This document shows positions 18,117-26,696 of a stretch of DNA of 64,000 nucleotides, piece after piece. The notes below the pieces were generated by a model, which had not been told where the DNA came from, did not search any database, and worked only from the letters and a program-made list of their open reading frames with translations. The stretch comes from Streptomyces griseicoloratus (lineage in GTDB: Bacteria > Actinomycetota > Actinomycetes > Streptomycetales > Streptomycetaceae). The stretch lies in NCBI RefSeq assembly GCF_014534645.1, contig NZ_JACVQF010000200.1, positions 62,001 through 126,000 on the forward strand, given 5' to 3'. Numbering within the stretch: the first letter of the stretch is position 1; each line of letters starts with the position of its first letter. Made by a program: the position numbers and the translations under genes.

Positions 18117-19118
18117 ATGCCCGGCCAACTCCGCGACAGGATCCTGCCGGACCGACAGCGCCGCAGTCTGGAGGACCTCGAACAGGACCTCGATCTGTCG
18201 TCGGGAGACAGCCAGGCGAAGCAGTCGGCCTTCTGGACCATGCTCACGCTGTCGTCCGTCATCGCCGCGGGCGGGATCCTGACGGACTCCACCGCCACCG
18301 TCATCGGTGCGATGATCATCGCACCGCTGTCCACGCCGATCATGGGCATCGCCCTCGGGACCGTACAGCGCCGTCGCACCACCGCCGTCGCCTTCGTGAC
18401 ACTTGGGTGCCTGCTGGTGATCCTGATCGGCGCGGTGGCCTCACTGGTCGTACCCCAGTCCTACAACCTGCTGACGAACAGCCAGGTCTCCGGGCGGACA
18501 TCGCCGGGACTGCTGGACCTGATCTCCGCGCTGGCCACCGGCTTCGCCGGCGCCGTGGCGCTGGCCCGCAAGGACGTCGCCGCCGTCCTGCCCGGAGTGG
18601 CCATCGCCATCTCCCTTGTCCCGCCCCTCGTGGTCACGGGCGTCTGCGCCGGCCAGACATCGTGGTGGCTCGCCCTGGGCGCCCTGGTGCTCTTCCTGTC
18701 CAACCTCCTCGCGCTCGTCTTCGCGGGCATGATCGTCTTCGCTGCCCTCGGATACACCCGAACGGCCGCGCGACGCACCGGGCGAGCGCCACGCCGTGCC
18801 TACCTGATGCTGGGACTGCTCTTCCTGGCCGTCCTGCTCCCCCTGGGCGCCAACACGGTGACGACCGTGCTGCTCAGCACATGGACCGCCCGGACCAAGA
18901 GCTCCGCGGAGCGATGGCTGTCGCACAGCCCGGGCGCGATGGTCACCAGCGTCGACGCACGGTCCAGAACCCTGTACGTCCATGTGCGCGGCCCCGGCGA
19001 CCTGCCTCCGATCGAGAGTCTGCTCAGCGACCTCGAAGGCCGGATTCCCGACGGCATCCCCATCGTGGTCGACACGACACGAGGCCGGCAGATCACCGCG
19101 GGAGAGGTCGGGAGATGA
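18117..19118 (+). CDS. DUF389 family integral membrane protein
   Basis: A 333-residue membrane protein. A hydrophilic head (about 30 residues, LEDLEQDLDLSSGDSQAK) precedes the DUF389 signature SAFWTMLTLSSVIAAGGIL followed by TATVIGAMIIAPLSTPIMG. In all about six to seven hydrophobic helices are visible, ending in a soluble C-terminal domain of about 80 residues. The family is widespread and its role is unsettled; transport or stress functions have been suggested. The ATG at 18117 is preferred because the family begins nearby. Translation upstream in the same frame is low-complexity. Confidence 0.8.
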   Translation: MPGQLRDRILPDRQRRSLEDLEQDLDLSSGDSQAKQSAFWTMLTLSSVIAAGGILTDSTATVIGAMIIAPLSTPIMGIALGTVQRRRTTAVAFVTLGCLLVILIGAVASLVVPQSYNLLTNSQVSGRTSPGLLDLISALATGFAGAVALARKDVAAVLPGVAIAISLVPPLVVTGVCAGQTSWWLALGALVLFLSNLLALVFAGMIVFAALGYTRTAARRTGRAPRRAYLMLGLLFLAVLLPLGANTVTTVLLSTWTARTKSSAERWLSHSPGAMVTSVDARSRTLYVHVRGPGDLPPIESLLSDLEGRIPDGIPIVVDTTRGRQITAGEVGR

Positions 19119-19223
19119 CGTCCCGTTCCCCGGTCTCCTCCAACGCCGGGGACCGAACGTGTTAGCGTTGGTGCCGCAGAGACAACCGGGTCGACTGCGG
19201 GACCAGAAGTGGGAGGTGAGTTG

Positions 19224-19295
19224 ATGTCTGCCGTGAAGGCCGCTGCCGTGTGCAGTGCCCGCCGGACCATCCTCACGTCCCGGGCCCCGGTCTGA
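19224..19295 (+). CDS. Short leader ORF upstream of rsgA
   Basis: A 23-residue ORF (start MSAVKAAAVCSARRTILTSR, three more residues, stop TGA) has one of the strongest ribosome sites in the window, GGGAGGTGAG five bases before ATG. It is followed after 12 bases by a stable hairpin and then the rsgA start. The position, tiny size and strong initiation fit a regulatory leader peptide rather than a functional protein. No homology is claimed. Confidence 0.45.
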   Translation: MSAVKAAAVCSARRTILTSRAPV

Positions 19296-19307
19296 CCTGA
19301 CGTCGAT

Positions 19308-19341
19308 GCCTCCGCAAGAGCTGTGACCGCTCGCGGGAGGC
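19308..19341 (+). promoter_or_regulatory. Hairpin between leader ORF and rsgA
   Basis: The left arm GCCTCCGCAAGAGC (19308-19321) and right arm GCTCGCGGGAGGC (19329-19341) pair with a small bulge around the loop TGTGACC. The right arm holds GGGAGG, a Shine-Dalgarno-like sequence that would be masked when the hairpin forms. No T-run follows, so it is not a typical intrinsic terminator. Together with the leader ORF it looks like an attenuator or translation switch. Confidence 0.45.
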
Positions 19342-19384
19342 AGTGCTCTGTGCCTATCGGGGCCCCTTTTCAAGGGTCTCTACG

Positions 19385-20482
19385 TTGTCTCAACTCCTTT
19401 CACACCATGCTCAGCCGTATTCCCTCGGGGACTACGGCTGGGACGAGGCGTGCGAGCACGCCTTCGCACCCCATCGTGCCGCCGGGCTGATCCCTGCCCG
19501 CGTCGTACGGGCCGAACGCGGCTCGTGCGAAGCGGTCACCGACGCCGGCACCGTTCGTGCCGAGATTCCCGGCGCCGCCGATCACGGTGATCCACTGTCG
19601 GTGCCGTGCACGGGTGACTGGGTGGCTCTGCGCCCTGTCGCCACCGGCGCTGTGCCGGTGTTGCACGCGGTGCTGGAGCGTCGTACCGCGCTGGTGCGCT
19701 CGTCCGCTTCGCGTACCTCGTGCGGCCAGGTTCTGGCCGCCAACGTCGACACGGTCGTGGTGACGGTGTCACTCGCGGCTCCCCTCAAGCACGGCCGGAC
19801 CGAACGCATGCTCGCCCTGGCCTGGGAGAGCGGCGCCCAACCGGTCGTGGTGCTCACCAAGGCCGACGCGTGCGCGGACGTGCCCTCGGCACAGGCCCAG
19901 GTGTCCGAGGTCGCTCCCGGCGTGGACGTGCTGGTCACGAGTGCCGTGACCGGGCAGGGCCTGGACACCCTGACCGCCGTCCTGAGCGGCACCGTCGTGC
20001 TGCTCGGCCCGTCCGGGGCGGGCAAGTCCACCCTGGGCAATCAGCTGCTGGGTGAGGACCGGCTGGCCACCGGCGCCGTGCGCGAGGCGGACGGCAAGGG
20101 CCGGCACACCACCGCCTGGCGGGAGCTGGTCCCGCTGCCCGGCGGCGGCGTCCTGCTGGACACCCCCGGTCTGCGTGCGATCGGTCTGCACGACGCCCAG
20201 GACGGACTGGAGCAGACCTTCGCCGAGATCGAGCACCTCGCACAGGACTGCCGGTTCACGGACTGCGCGCACGTGAGCGAACCCGGCTGCGCGGTCCTGT
20301 CCGCCGTCGAGGCGGGCGTGATCCCCCGGCGCCGTCTGGACAGCTACCGCCGGCTGCTGCGGGAGAACGCCTACGCCGCCTCCCGCACCGACGCACGGCT
20401 GCGCGCCGATCGCGAGGCCGTCCGGAAGGACATCACTCGCCATCTGCGAGCCACCTACCGCTTCCGGGAGCGTCAACCGTGA
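19385..20482 (+). CDS. rsgA: Ribosome small subunit-dependent GTPase A
   Basis: A 365-residue circularly permuted GTPase that assists late 30S maturation. The order of motifs is diagnostic: OB-like N-terminal domain, G4 (VVVLTKADA, about 155-163), then G1 (GPSGAGKST, 208-216), G3 (LLDTPGLR, about 250) and the zinc site CRFTDCAHVSEPGC near residue 290. I take the TTG at 19385 as start, with AAGGG eight bases upstream, since MSQLLSHHAQPYSL resembles family N-termini. A GTG at 19343 lies too close to its purine run. A leader ORF and hairpin precede it, and the next gene overlaps by four bases. Confidence 0.8.
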   Translation: MSQLLSHHAQPYSLGDYGWDEACEHAFAPHRAAGLIPARVVRAERGSCEAVTDAGTVRAEIPGAADHGDPLSVPCTGDWVALRPVATGAVPVLHAVLERRTALVRSSASRTSCGQVLAANVDTVVVTVSLAAPLKHGRTERMLALAWESGAQPVVVLTKADACADVPSAQAQVSEVAPGVDVLVTSAVTGQGLDTLTAVLSGTVVLLGPSGAGKSTLGNQLLGEDRLATGAVREADGKGRHTTAWRELVPLPGGGVLLDTPGLRAIGLHDAQDGLEQTFAEIEHLAQDCRFTDCAHVSEPGCAVLSAVEAGVIPRRRLDSYRRLLRENAYAASRTDARLRADREAVRKDITRHLRATYRFRERQP

Positions 20483-21783
20483 AGAACGCCGACAACACAT
20501 CCGGCCACGCTCCCGGCACCGACCCGGTGACGGAGGCACTTCTCGCCCTGCACCACGGCCTGCCCCGGCAGGGCCCGGGCTCGGACACCACCACGCGCCG
20601 CATGCTGGAGCTCGCCGGTCCCCTGCCCGATCACCCGCGGGTGCTGGACGCGGGCTGCGGACCCGGCCGCTCCGCCCTGCTGCTGGCCGAGGAAGCCGGC
20701 GCGCACGTCACCGCGGTCGACCTGCACCAGCCGTACCTGGACGGCCTCGCCGCCGAGGCGGCCCGCCGGGGCCTGGGCGACCGGGTCACGGTCGTCAACT
20801 GCTCGATGGACCGGTTGCCCCAGCCCGAGCACAGCTTCGATGTGATCTGGGCCGAGGGATCCGTCTACACGGTCGGCTTCGACGTCGCCCTGCGCGCCTG
20901 GCGCCGCCTGCTCGCCCCCGGCGGTGTCCTCGTCGTCACCGAGCTCGAATGGACCGTGCCCAGTCCCGCCGCCCCGGTGCGCGCCTACTGGGACGCGGCC
21001 TACCCGCTGCGCACCCACGCCGAGAACACCGCCGCCGCACAGGCCGCCGGCTACCGGGTGGTCGCGCACTGGCCGCTGCCGGAAAGCGACTGGTGGGACG
21101 AGTACTACACGCCGCTCACCCGGCGCATGGCCCGAGCGGACGCGCGGCGGCCCGGCATGCCGGAGGCCCTGGCCGCACACCGGGCGGAGATCGCCATGCG
21201 CCGCGACCACGGCAGCGACTACGCCTACGCCGCCTACCTCCTCCGCCCCCACGACACCACTGAGAAGGGAACCATGAGCACCTGGACCGCCCGCCCCGAA
21301 ACCCCCGACGACATCCCCGCCGTCCGAGACATCCTTCTCGCGGCCTTCCCCACCGCCGCCGAGGCCGGCATCGTCGACGCCCTGCGTGCCGACCCGAAGG
21401 CGTGGATCGACGGCCTGTCGGTGGTCGCCGCGGCCCCCGACGGCACCCCGGCCGGGTACGCGCTGCTCTCCCGGTGCCACGTCGACGGTCAGCCCGCCCT
21501 CGCCCTGGCCCCCTGCGCGGTGCTGCCCTCCGCCCAGCGCACCGGCGCCGGCTCCGCCGCCATCCGCGCCGCCCTGGACGCCGCCCGGGCCATGGGAGAG
21601 AACCTCGTCCTCGTCCTGGGCCACGCCGACTACTACCCGCGGTTCGGCTTCACCCCCGCCTCCCGCTTCGGCATCCGAGCGCCCTTCGAGGTACCCGACG
21701 AGGCCATGATGGCCCTGGCCCTCGACGACACCCGGCCCGTCCCGGCCGGCACCATCCACTACCCCGCCGCGTTCGGCGTCTGA
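20479..21783 (+). CDS. Class I methyltransferase fused to a GNAT acetyltransferase
   Basis: One 434-residue frame encodes two enzymes. Residues about 1-262 are a SAM-dependent methyltransferase (VLDAGCGPGRSALLL SAM loop, VTAVDLH, DVIWAEGSVYTVGF). Residues about 266-434 are a YhbS-like GNAT acetyltransferase (RPETPDDIPAVRDIL, LAPCAVLPSAQRTGAGSAAI acetyl-CoA loop, GHADYYPRFGF). The joint is abrupt: an internal ATG at 21274 has a good AAGGGA four bases upstream, and a TGA lies one frame away. The pair therefore looks like two formerly separate genes now joined in frame; the GNAT may still be translated alone (169 residues). The GTG start overlaps the rsgA stop by four bases. Confidence 0.8.
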   Translation: MKNADNTSGHAPGTDPVTEALLALHHGLPRQGPGSDTTTRRMLELAGPLPDHPRVLDAGCGPGRSALLLAEEAGAHVTAVDLHQPYLDGLAAEAARRGLGDRVTVVNCSMDRLPQPEHSFDVIWAEGSVYTVGFDVALRAWRRLLAPGGVLVVTELEWTVPSPAAPVRAYWDAAYPLRTHAENTAAAQAAGYRVVAHWPLPESDWWDEYYTPLTRRMARADARRPGMPEALAAHRAEIAMRRDHGSDYAYAAYLLRPHDTTEKGTMSTWTARPETPDDIPAVRDILLAAFPTAAEAGIVDALRADPKAWIDGLSVVAAAPDGTPAGYALLSRCHVDGQPALALAPCAVLPSAQRTGAGSAAIRAALDAARAMGENLVLVLGHADYYPRFGFTPASRFGIRAPFEVPDEAMMALALDDTRPVPAGTIHYPAAFGV

Positions 21784-21790
21784 CCCCTCC

Positions 21791-21826
21791 TGTGGCGCCC
21801 CGGGGCTGGAGCCCTGGGGCGCCACA
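21791..21826 (+). terminator. Strong hairpin terminator
   Basis: TGTGGCGCCCC (21791-21801) pairs perfectly with GGGGCGCCACA (21816-21826) around a 14-base loop that can itself fold. It begins seven bases after the methyltransferase-GNAT stop, so it should end the rsgA transcript. There is no U-tract, which is common for GC-rich actinobacteria. Confidence 0.7.
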
Positions 21827-21870
21827 GCCCCTTCCGGCCGCGTGACGAACGGTGCTTGTACCCTCTCGGG

Positions 21871-22464
21871 GTGACGCAGCACCTCGTACCCGATGAGCGG
21901 CGGCCCGCGAACGAGGGGCGCAAGGCCGCCCCCCGCAATCGGGCCGCTCTGGTCTCCGCGGCCCGGGAGATCTACGCGGAGCACGGTCTGGACGCCCCCC
22001 TGTCCGCGATCGCGCGCAGGGCCGGCGTCGGCCAGGGCGTGCTGTACCGGCACTTTCCGGACCGGGCCGCCCTGGTGATCGCCGTACTGGAGGAGAACGT
22101 CCGGCAGATCGAGCGGGCAGCGGCGGCGGACGATGCGGAACTCCCCCGCGTCCTCGGTGTGCTGACCTGGCACCAGACGGAGTCGGCCGCCTTCGTGAGC
22201 GTCCTGCACGCCGATGTGGCCGGCAGCAACTCCCGGACTCCCGCCTACGTCCTCGCCCTGTCCCAGCGGGTCGAGCGGGCGCTGCGCGGGCTCCTCCCGG
22301 ACGACCATCCGCTCGCCGCGGAGGCGGACGACCTCATGATCGCCGTCGGCATGGTCTCCGGTGCCGTCACCGGCCCCACGCGCGAGCACCGGGAGCGCCG
22401 GGCCCTGGCGGCGTGGCGGCTGCTCGGCGTCGAGGTGGGGCCGGTGCGGCCCTTCGAGGGGTGA
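21871..22464 (+). CDS. TetR-family transcriptional regulator
   Basis: A 197-residue regulator. The N-terminal helix-turn-helix is clear: RAALVSAAREIYAEHGLDAP, then SAIARRAGVGQGVLYRHFPD. The C-terminal ligand domain is typical of TetR proteins (LTWHQTESAAFVSVLHADV). A GTG at 21871 is taken as start. TACCCT only about a dozen bases upstream could be a -10 element, which would make the message nearly leaderless. It could be the repressor of the palindrome 1.7 kb downstream, but that is only proximity. Confidence 0.8.
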   Translation: MTQHLVPDERRPANEGRKAAPRNRAALVSAAREIYAEHGLDAPLSAIARRAGVGQGVLYRHFPDRAALVIAVLEENVRQIERAAAADDAELPRVLGVLTWHQTESAAFVSVLHADVAGSNSRTPAYVLALSQRVERALRGLLPDDHPLAAEADDLMIAVGMVSGAVTGPTREHRERRALAAWRLLGVEVGPVRPFEG

Positions 22465-22470
22465 GGGGCC

Positions 22471-23489
22471 TCAGCCGCCGTTGGACTGGCGGATGCCTTC
22501 CGCCAGTGCGTCGAAGGTGTACAGGTAGCCGCCCGCGGGTCCGCTGACGGTCATGTAGGCCTTGGTCCCGCCGGGTGTGATGGCCACGTTCGTCGCCGAT
22601 TCGAGCCCTTCGGCGGCGCGGCCCGGAACCTCGACGGTCGCCAGGCGCTCGCCGTGCTTGTCGTACACCACCATCGCGGGCCGGCCGTGCAGTGCCTGGT
22701 AGAGGTTGCCGTCCGCGTCCACCGCGATCGAGTCGGTCTGCGCGATGCCGGCGTCGACCCGGACGGCGGTGTGCCGCGAAGCCACCCCCCCTCGCCGTCC
22801 AGGAGGAGGTAGGAGACGCGGTTCTGCGTCAGCTCGCTGAACCACAGCCCGCGGTGGTCGGCGTCGAAGGAGATGCCGTTCGGTGACGCCAGGTCGTCCG
22901 CCAGGACGGTGGCGTCCCTGCCCTCACGGTCGATCCGCACCACACGGCCCTTCTCCTCGCCCTCCGACATGCCGCGTGAGTCGCTGATGTACAGGTTGCC
23001 CTCCTGGTCGAAGGCGAGGTCGTCGGGGTTCATCCGCGCGCCGTCGACCTCACCGGAGAAGAACGTCCGCGGATCGCTGCCGTCGGGGGCCAGACTCACG
23101 ATGTCGCCGTGGGAGAAGTCGGTCAGGTAGATCCGTCCGTCGTACGGGCTGAACTGGGCGGAGGTGTAGGTGCCGCGGTCGTCGGTGTGGAACGCGTGTG
23201 CCGTCTTCTTCCGGACGTCCACGCGCAGCACCTTCGGCTCGCCCGCGGGCGCCGTGACATCGACGACGAGCAGTTTGCCGTCCTCGTCGAAGACCGGGCC
23301 CTCCAGCAGGGTCATGCCGGTCTGCTCGTGGACCTCCGTCAGCCGCATGACCTTCTCCGCACGAAGGGCCCGGTCCGCGCCGGCGGCCCTGTCCGCCGGG
23401 GAACCGCCCGTTTCCGTACCGCACCCCGTGAGGGCCAGCAGACCGATCGCGGCGAGCCCGGCGAGAGACCGGGTCGGGAGTCGTCGCAT
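22471..23489 (-). pseudogene. Frameshifted SMP-30/gluconolactonase-like lipoprotein gene
   Basis: The first part (about 235 residues from 23489) has a lipoprotein signal ending LLALTGC and a six-bladed-propeller style sequence (LLEGPVFDEDGKLLVVDV, NPDDLAFDQEGNLYISDSRG, ASPNGISFDADHRGLWFSE). The homology then continues in another frame (AQTDSIAVDADGNLYQALHG) and runs to a natural stop at 22471. The switch falls at a run of seven C at 22785-22791. Restoring one base would give about 339 residues. A real frameshift, slippage or a sequencing slip are all possible. The gene is divergent from a Baeyer-Villiger monooxygenase across a perfect palindrome. Confidence 0.7.
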
Positions 23490-23537
23490 GAGAATCGCTC
23501 TTCCTGTTCCGAAGTTCGCGGAAGCAACCTCCGCACC

Positions 23538-23559
23538 AACCGGACAGCGCTGTCCGGTT
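23538..23559. promoter_or_regulatory. Perfect 22-bp palindromic operator (TetR type)
   Basis: AACCGGACAGC (23538-23548) is followed directly by its exact complement GCTGTCCGGTT. It is a centred, uninterrupted palindrome lying 48 bases before the lipoprotein start on one side and about 100 before the monooxygenase on the other. The GGACAGCGCTGTCC core is the kind of site bound by TetR dimers in streptomycetes. The nearest TetR gene is at 21871. Confidence 0.7.
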
Positions 23560-23662
23560 CTTGTTACGGTACTGCACGGCTGCTCAAGTCCCGTGGGCTC
23601 TAGGGCAGTTCATGGACGAGGTCATCCCTGGCAGCGAACCGGAAGGAACGAGGTCCCCCCAC

Positions 23663-25471
23663 ATGACCCATTCACAGGAGCTGTCTCCCGAGGCACTCGC
23701 CGAACTCCGCGAGCGTTACCGGACGGAGCGGGAGCGGCGTGTCCGCCCCGACGGCACCCGGCAGTACCTCGGCGCCGACGCCGAGTTCGGCTACTACGCC
23801 ACCGACCCGTACGCGGGAGAGGTGGCCGAGCGCGAGCCGGTGCGGGACCGCGTGGACGTCGCGGTCGTCGGCGGCGGATTCGGCGGCATCCTCGCGGGGG
23901 CGCGTCTGCGCCAGCAGGGTGTCGCACGCGTCCGAGTCGTGGAGAAGGGCGGCGACTTCGGCGGAACGTGGTACTGGAACCGGTACCCGGGCATCCACTG
24001 CGACATCGAGTCGCACGTGTACCTGCCGATGCTCGACGAGACCGGCTACGTGCCGCGGTGGAAGTACGCCCCCGGTGAGGAGATCCGCCGGCACGCGGTG
24101 CGCATCGCCGAGAAGTTCGACCTCTACGCGGACGCCTTGTTCTCCTCCACGGTCACGGCCTTGGCATGGGACGACACCGCCGAGGCGTGGATCGTCACCA
24201 CCGACCGGGGCGACGAGTTCCGGGCCACCTACGTCATCACGGCCACCGGCACCCTGACCGAACTGAAGCTGCCCGGTATCCCCGGCATCGAGACGTTCAA
24301 GGGCCACACCTTCCACACGTCGCGCTGGGACTACGCCTACACCGGCGGCAGCCCGGACGGCGGGCTGACCGGCCTCGCGGACAAGCGCGTGGGCGTCGTG
24401 GGCACCGGCGCCACCGGCGTGCAGGTCGTCCCGAAGCTCGCCGAGGACGCCGGGCACCTCTACGTCTTCCAGCGCACCCCCTCCTCCGTGGACGTGCGCG
24501 CCAACCGCCGCACCACCGCCCGCGACGTCGGCGCCGACCACGAGGGCTGGGCACGCGAGCGCCGCGACAACTTCCTGCGCATCGTCTCCGGCGAGACCGT
24601 CGAGGAGGACCTCGTCGCGGACCGGTGGACGGCATCGGCCGGCCTGCTGGAGAAGCTTCTGCCCAGCTTCCGCCGGCAGGGCGACCGGGCGGCCTTCGAA
24701 GCGGCCTACGAGGTCGCGGACGCCGCCCGGATGAACGAGATCCGCGCCCGCGTCGACCGGATCGTCACCGACCCGGACACGGCGGAGAAACTCAAGCCCT
24801 GGTACCGCTACGCGTGCAAGCGCCCCACCTTCTCCGACCTCTACCTCCAGGCGTTCAACCGGGACAACGTCACCCTGGTCGACACCGCCGCCACACACGG
24901 CATCGAGCGCATGACCGAGCACGGCGTCCTGGTCGGCGACACGGAGTACCGACTCGACTGCCTGATCTTCGCCACCGGGTTCTCCGTCGGGGTCTCCGGT
25001 GTCCACTCCGGCAAGCTGCCGGTGCGCGGACCGGGTGGCGTGCAACTGCAGCAGGAGTGGGCGAAGCGAGGACCGCGGACGCTGCACGGCTTCACCAGCA
25101 ACGGTTTCCCGAACTTGATCCAGCTGGGTTCGGTGCAGAGCGCCAGCAGCGTCAACTTCACCCATGTGCTGGACGAACACGCCGTCCATGCCGCGGCACT
25201 TGTCGCGGCGGCCGAGGCGAAGTGCGCCCTGATCGAACCGTCCCGCGAGGCCGAGGACGCCTGGATCGCCACCCTGGCCGAGGACGCCCCCGACCACGAG
25301 TGGTTCCACGCCGAGTGCACCCCCGGCTACTACAACGGCGAAGGACGCGGCCGGCCGAACGGCCCGACCGCCTATCCCCACGGCGCCTTCGCCTTCCATG
25401 AACTCCTCAAGCAGTGGCGTGAAGAGTCCATGGACGAGATCCTCCGGCCCAGGACTCCCGCTCAGGGCTAG
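23663..25471 (+). CDS. Baeyer-Villiger monooxygenase (type I flavoprotein)
   Basis: A 602-residue FAD/NADPH monooxygenase that inserts oxygen next to a ketone, giving esters or lactones. It has a first Rossmann loop VVGGGFGG near residue 69-75, GGTWYWNRYPGIHCD, the Baeyer-Villiger fingerprint FKGHTFHTSRWD near residue 212, and a second Rossmann loop VVGTGATG. Length and order match cyclohexanone- and phenylacetone-type enzymes with a longer N-terminus. The ATG at 23663 lies downstream of GAACGAGG. The substrate is unknown. The upstream palindrome suggests TetR repression shared with the divergent lipoprotein gene. Confidence 0.85.
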   Translation: MTHSQELSPEALAELRERYRTERERRVRPDGTRQYLGADAEFGYYATDPYAGEVAEREPVRDRVDVAVVGGGFGGILAGARLRQQGVARVRVVEKGGDFGGTWYWNRYPGIHCDIESHVYLPMLDETGYVPRWKYAPGEEIRRHAVRIAEKFDLYADALFSSTVTALAWDDTAEAWIVTTDRGDEFRATYVITATGTLTELKLPGIPGIETFKGHTFHTSRWDYAYTGGSPDGGLTGLADKRVGVVGTGATGVQVVPKLAEDAGHLYVFQRTPSSVDVRANRRTTARDVGADHEGWARERRDNFLRIVSGETVEEDLVADRWTASAGLLEKLLPSFRRQGDRAAFEAAYEVADAARMNEIRARVDRIVTDPDTAEKLKPWYRYACKRPTFSDLYLQAFNRDNVTLVDTAATHGIERMTEHGVLVGDTEYRLDCLIFATGFSVGVSGVHSGKLPVRGPGGVQLQQEWAKRGPRTLHGFTSNGFPNLIQLGSVQSASSVNFTHVLDEHAVHAAALVAAAEAKCALIEPSREAEDAWIATLAEDAPDHEWFHAECTPGYYNGEGRGRPNGPTAYPHGAFAFHELLKQWREESMDEILRPRTPAQG

Positions 25472-25586
25472 GCAGTGTCTTTCCGATCATCCGATCGTTG
25501 GGTTGGTCGTGAGGGATGGGGAGATATCTGACGCTGCGTGGGCGGTGATCGAGCCGTTGCCGTGCCGCATGGACTCGTGGACGTAG
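25472..25586 (+). mobile_element. Remnant of an IS5-family insertion sequence (left end)
   Basis: A GTG near 25509 opens VRDGEISDAAWAVIEPLP, which matches the N-terminus of IS5-type transposases common in Streptomyces (MVVRDGEISDAAWAVIEPLLP). It stops after about 25 codons. GGCAGTGTCTTTCCGATCA just upstream resembles the left terminus of such elements. Only the left end remains. From 25587 to 25743 there is only the leader of the next gene. Confidence 0.6.
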
Positions 25587-25743
25587 GAGCGGCGTCCCGT
25601 GATCACGACAGGAGTGTCATGACACCGTAACCGCGCTTCCCAGGGGGTCGCCGCACCGTTCAGGATGGTGATCGAAGGCAGAGACCAGCCGGAAATGACC
25701 AGTCCGGCCCGGCCACATCACCATCAGCAGGGGGAGTCCAACC

Positions 25744-26541
25744 ATGCTTCGCACGCACCGCCGCAAGTCGGTCCTCGCCGCCGCAGCCCTGGTGGCCACG
25801 ACGATGCTGCTGACCGCCTGTCAGGGAGAGGACGCGGAGGACGGCGGCAAGTCGACCGGGGCCACGGCCTCAGACTCGGCCGCCAAGGGGAAGTCCGACG
25901 ACGGCGGGAGTGGCACCGGCACCGGCACCGACAGCGAGTCCCCGTCGGGCGAGAAGGGCTCGAAGAGCGGCATGGTGTCGGGCAAGTGGGTCGGCACGGT
26001 CTCCTACCTCGCCCCCGGCAAGTACACCGTCACGGACGCGAACGACACGGAGCAGGCGTTCTTCACCTCCGACGACACCGACATCGAGGGCGCGGGCAAG
26101 ATCTGCGGTGACGCGGACGGCCAGGCCGCCACGCCGTGCACCGAGGAGGAGCTCGAAGCCGCAGCCAAGAAGGGGTTCGGAGCGACGGTCGACGTCAAGG
26201 ACGGAGTGGCTGTCAGCATCATCGAGGACCACACCGACAGCGGCACCGGTACCGGCGGCGGCAACGGTATGGGCGAGGGCGAGAGGTCGGGGCTCTTCTC
26301 CGGCACGCTCGGGTACATGGCCCCGGGCAAGTACTCCCTCAGCCGCGACGGTAACGAGCGTGCGTTCTTCACCACCACCGACACCGTCATTAACGGCGCC
26401 GGCTGGATCTGCGGTGACGCGGAGACCGTCACGCCCTGCACCGAGGAAGACCTCGAAGCCGCAGCCAAGAAGGGCAGCGTCGCTGTCGCCGTCCAGGTCG
26501 AGGACGGGGTCGCCGTCACCATCGACGAGGAGCACAACTGA
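25744..26541 (+). CDS. Lipoprotein with two tandem homologous domains
   Basis: A 265-residue surface lipoprotein. A signal peptide ends in the lipobox LLTAC with Cys26. A Gly/Ser/Asp-rich linker follows to about residue 75. Two copies of one domain of about 80 residues come next, each with APGKYxx, (Q/R)AFFT, GAGxICGDA, TPCTEE(E/D)LEAAAKKG and VxVxDGVAVxI. Two Cys per copy (ICGD and PCTE) could form one disulfide per domain. Copies are joined by a second Gly/Thr linker. I do not know its ligand. The repeat suggests duplication within the gene. No neighbour is obviously linked. Confidence 0.7.
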   Translation: MLRTHRRKSVLAAAALVATTMLLTACQGEDAEDGGKSTGATASDSAAKGKSDDGGSGTGTGTDSESPSGEKGSKSGMVSGKWVGTVSYLAPGKYTVTDANDTEQAFFTSDDTDIEGAGKICGDADGQAATPCTEEELEAAAKKGFGATVDVKDGVAVSIIEDHTDSGTGTGGGNGMGEGERSGLFSGTLGYMAPGKYSLSRDGNERAFFTTTDTVINGAGWICGDAETVTPCTEEDLEAAAKKGSVAVAVQVEDGVAVTIDEEHN

Positions 26542-26696
26542 TCTCGGACCCGAGCGGGGCAACGGGTCGACGTGCTCTCCACGACGCTCCGTGACGGCAC
26601 CTTCCACGAACTCCGAATTCCACGTCCCGCCCGACGGGAACGCGGCCCGCCCTTCCCGTTCACAGATCCGGTGCCGTCCCTGATCCCTTCGGCTCG

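Noticed and set aside
19308-19341. Hairpin before rsgA as an intrinsic terminator
   Set aside because: No T-run follows and the right arm contains a ribosome-site sequence, so a regulatory hairpin is more likely.
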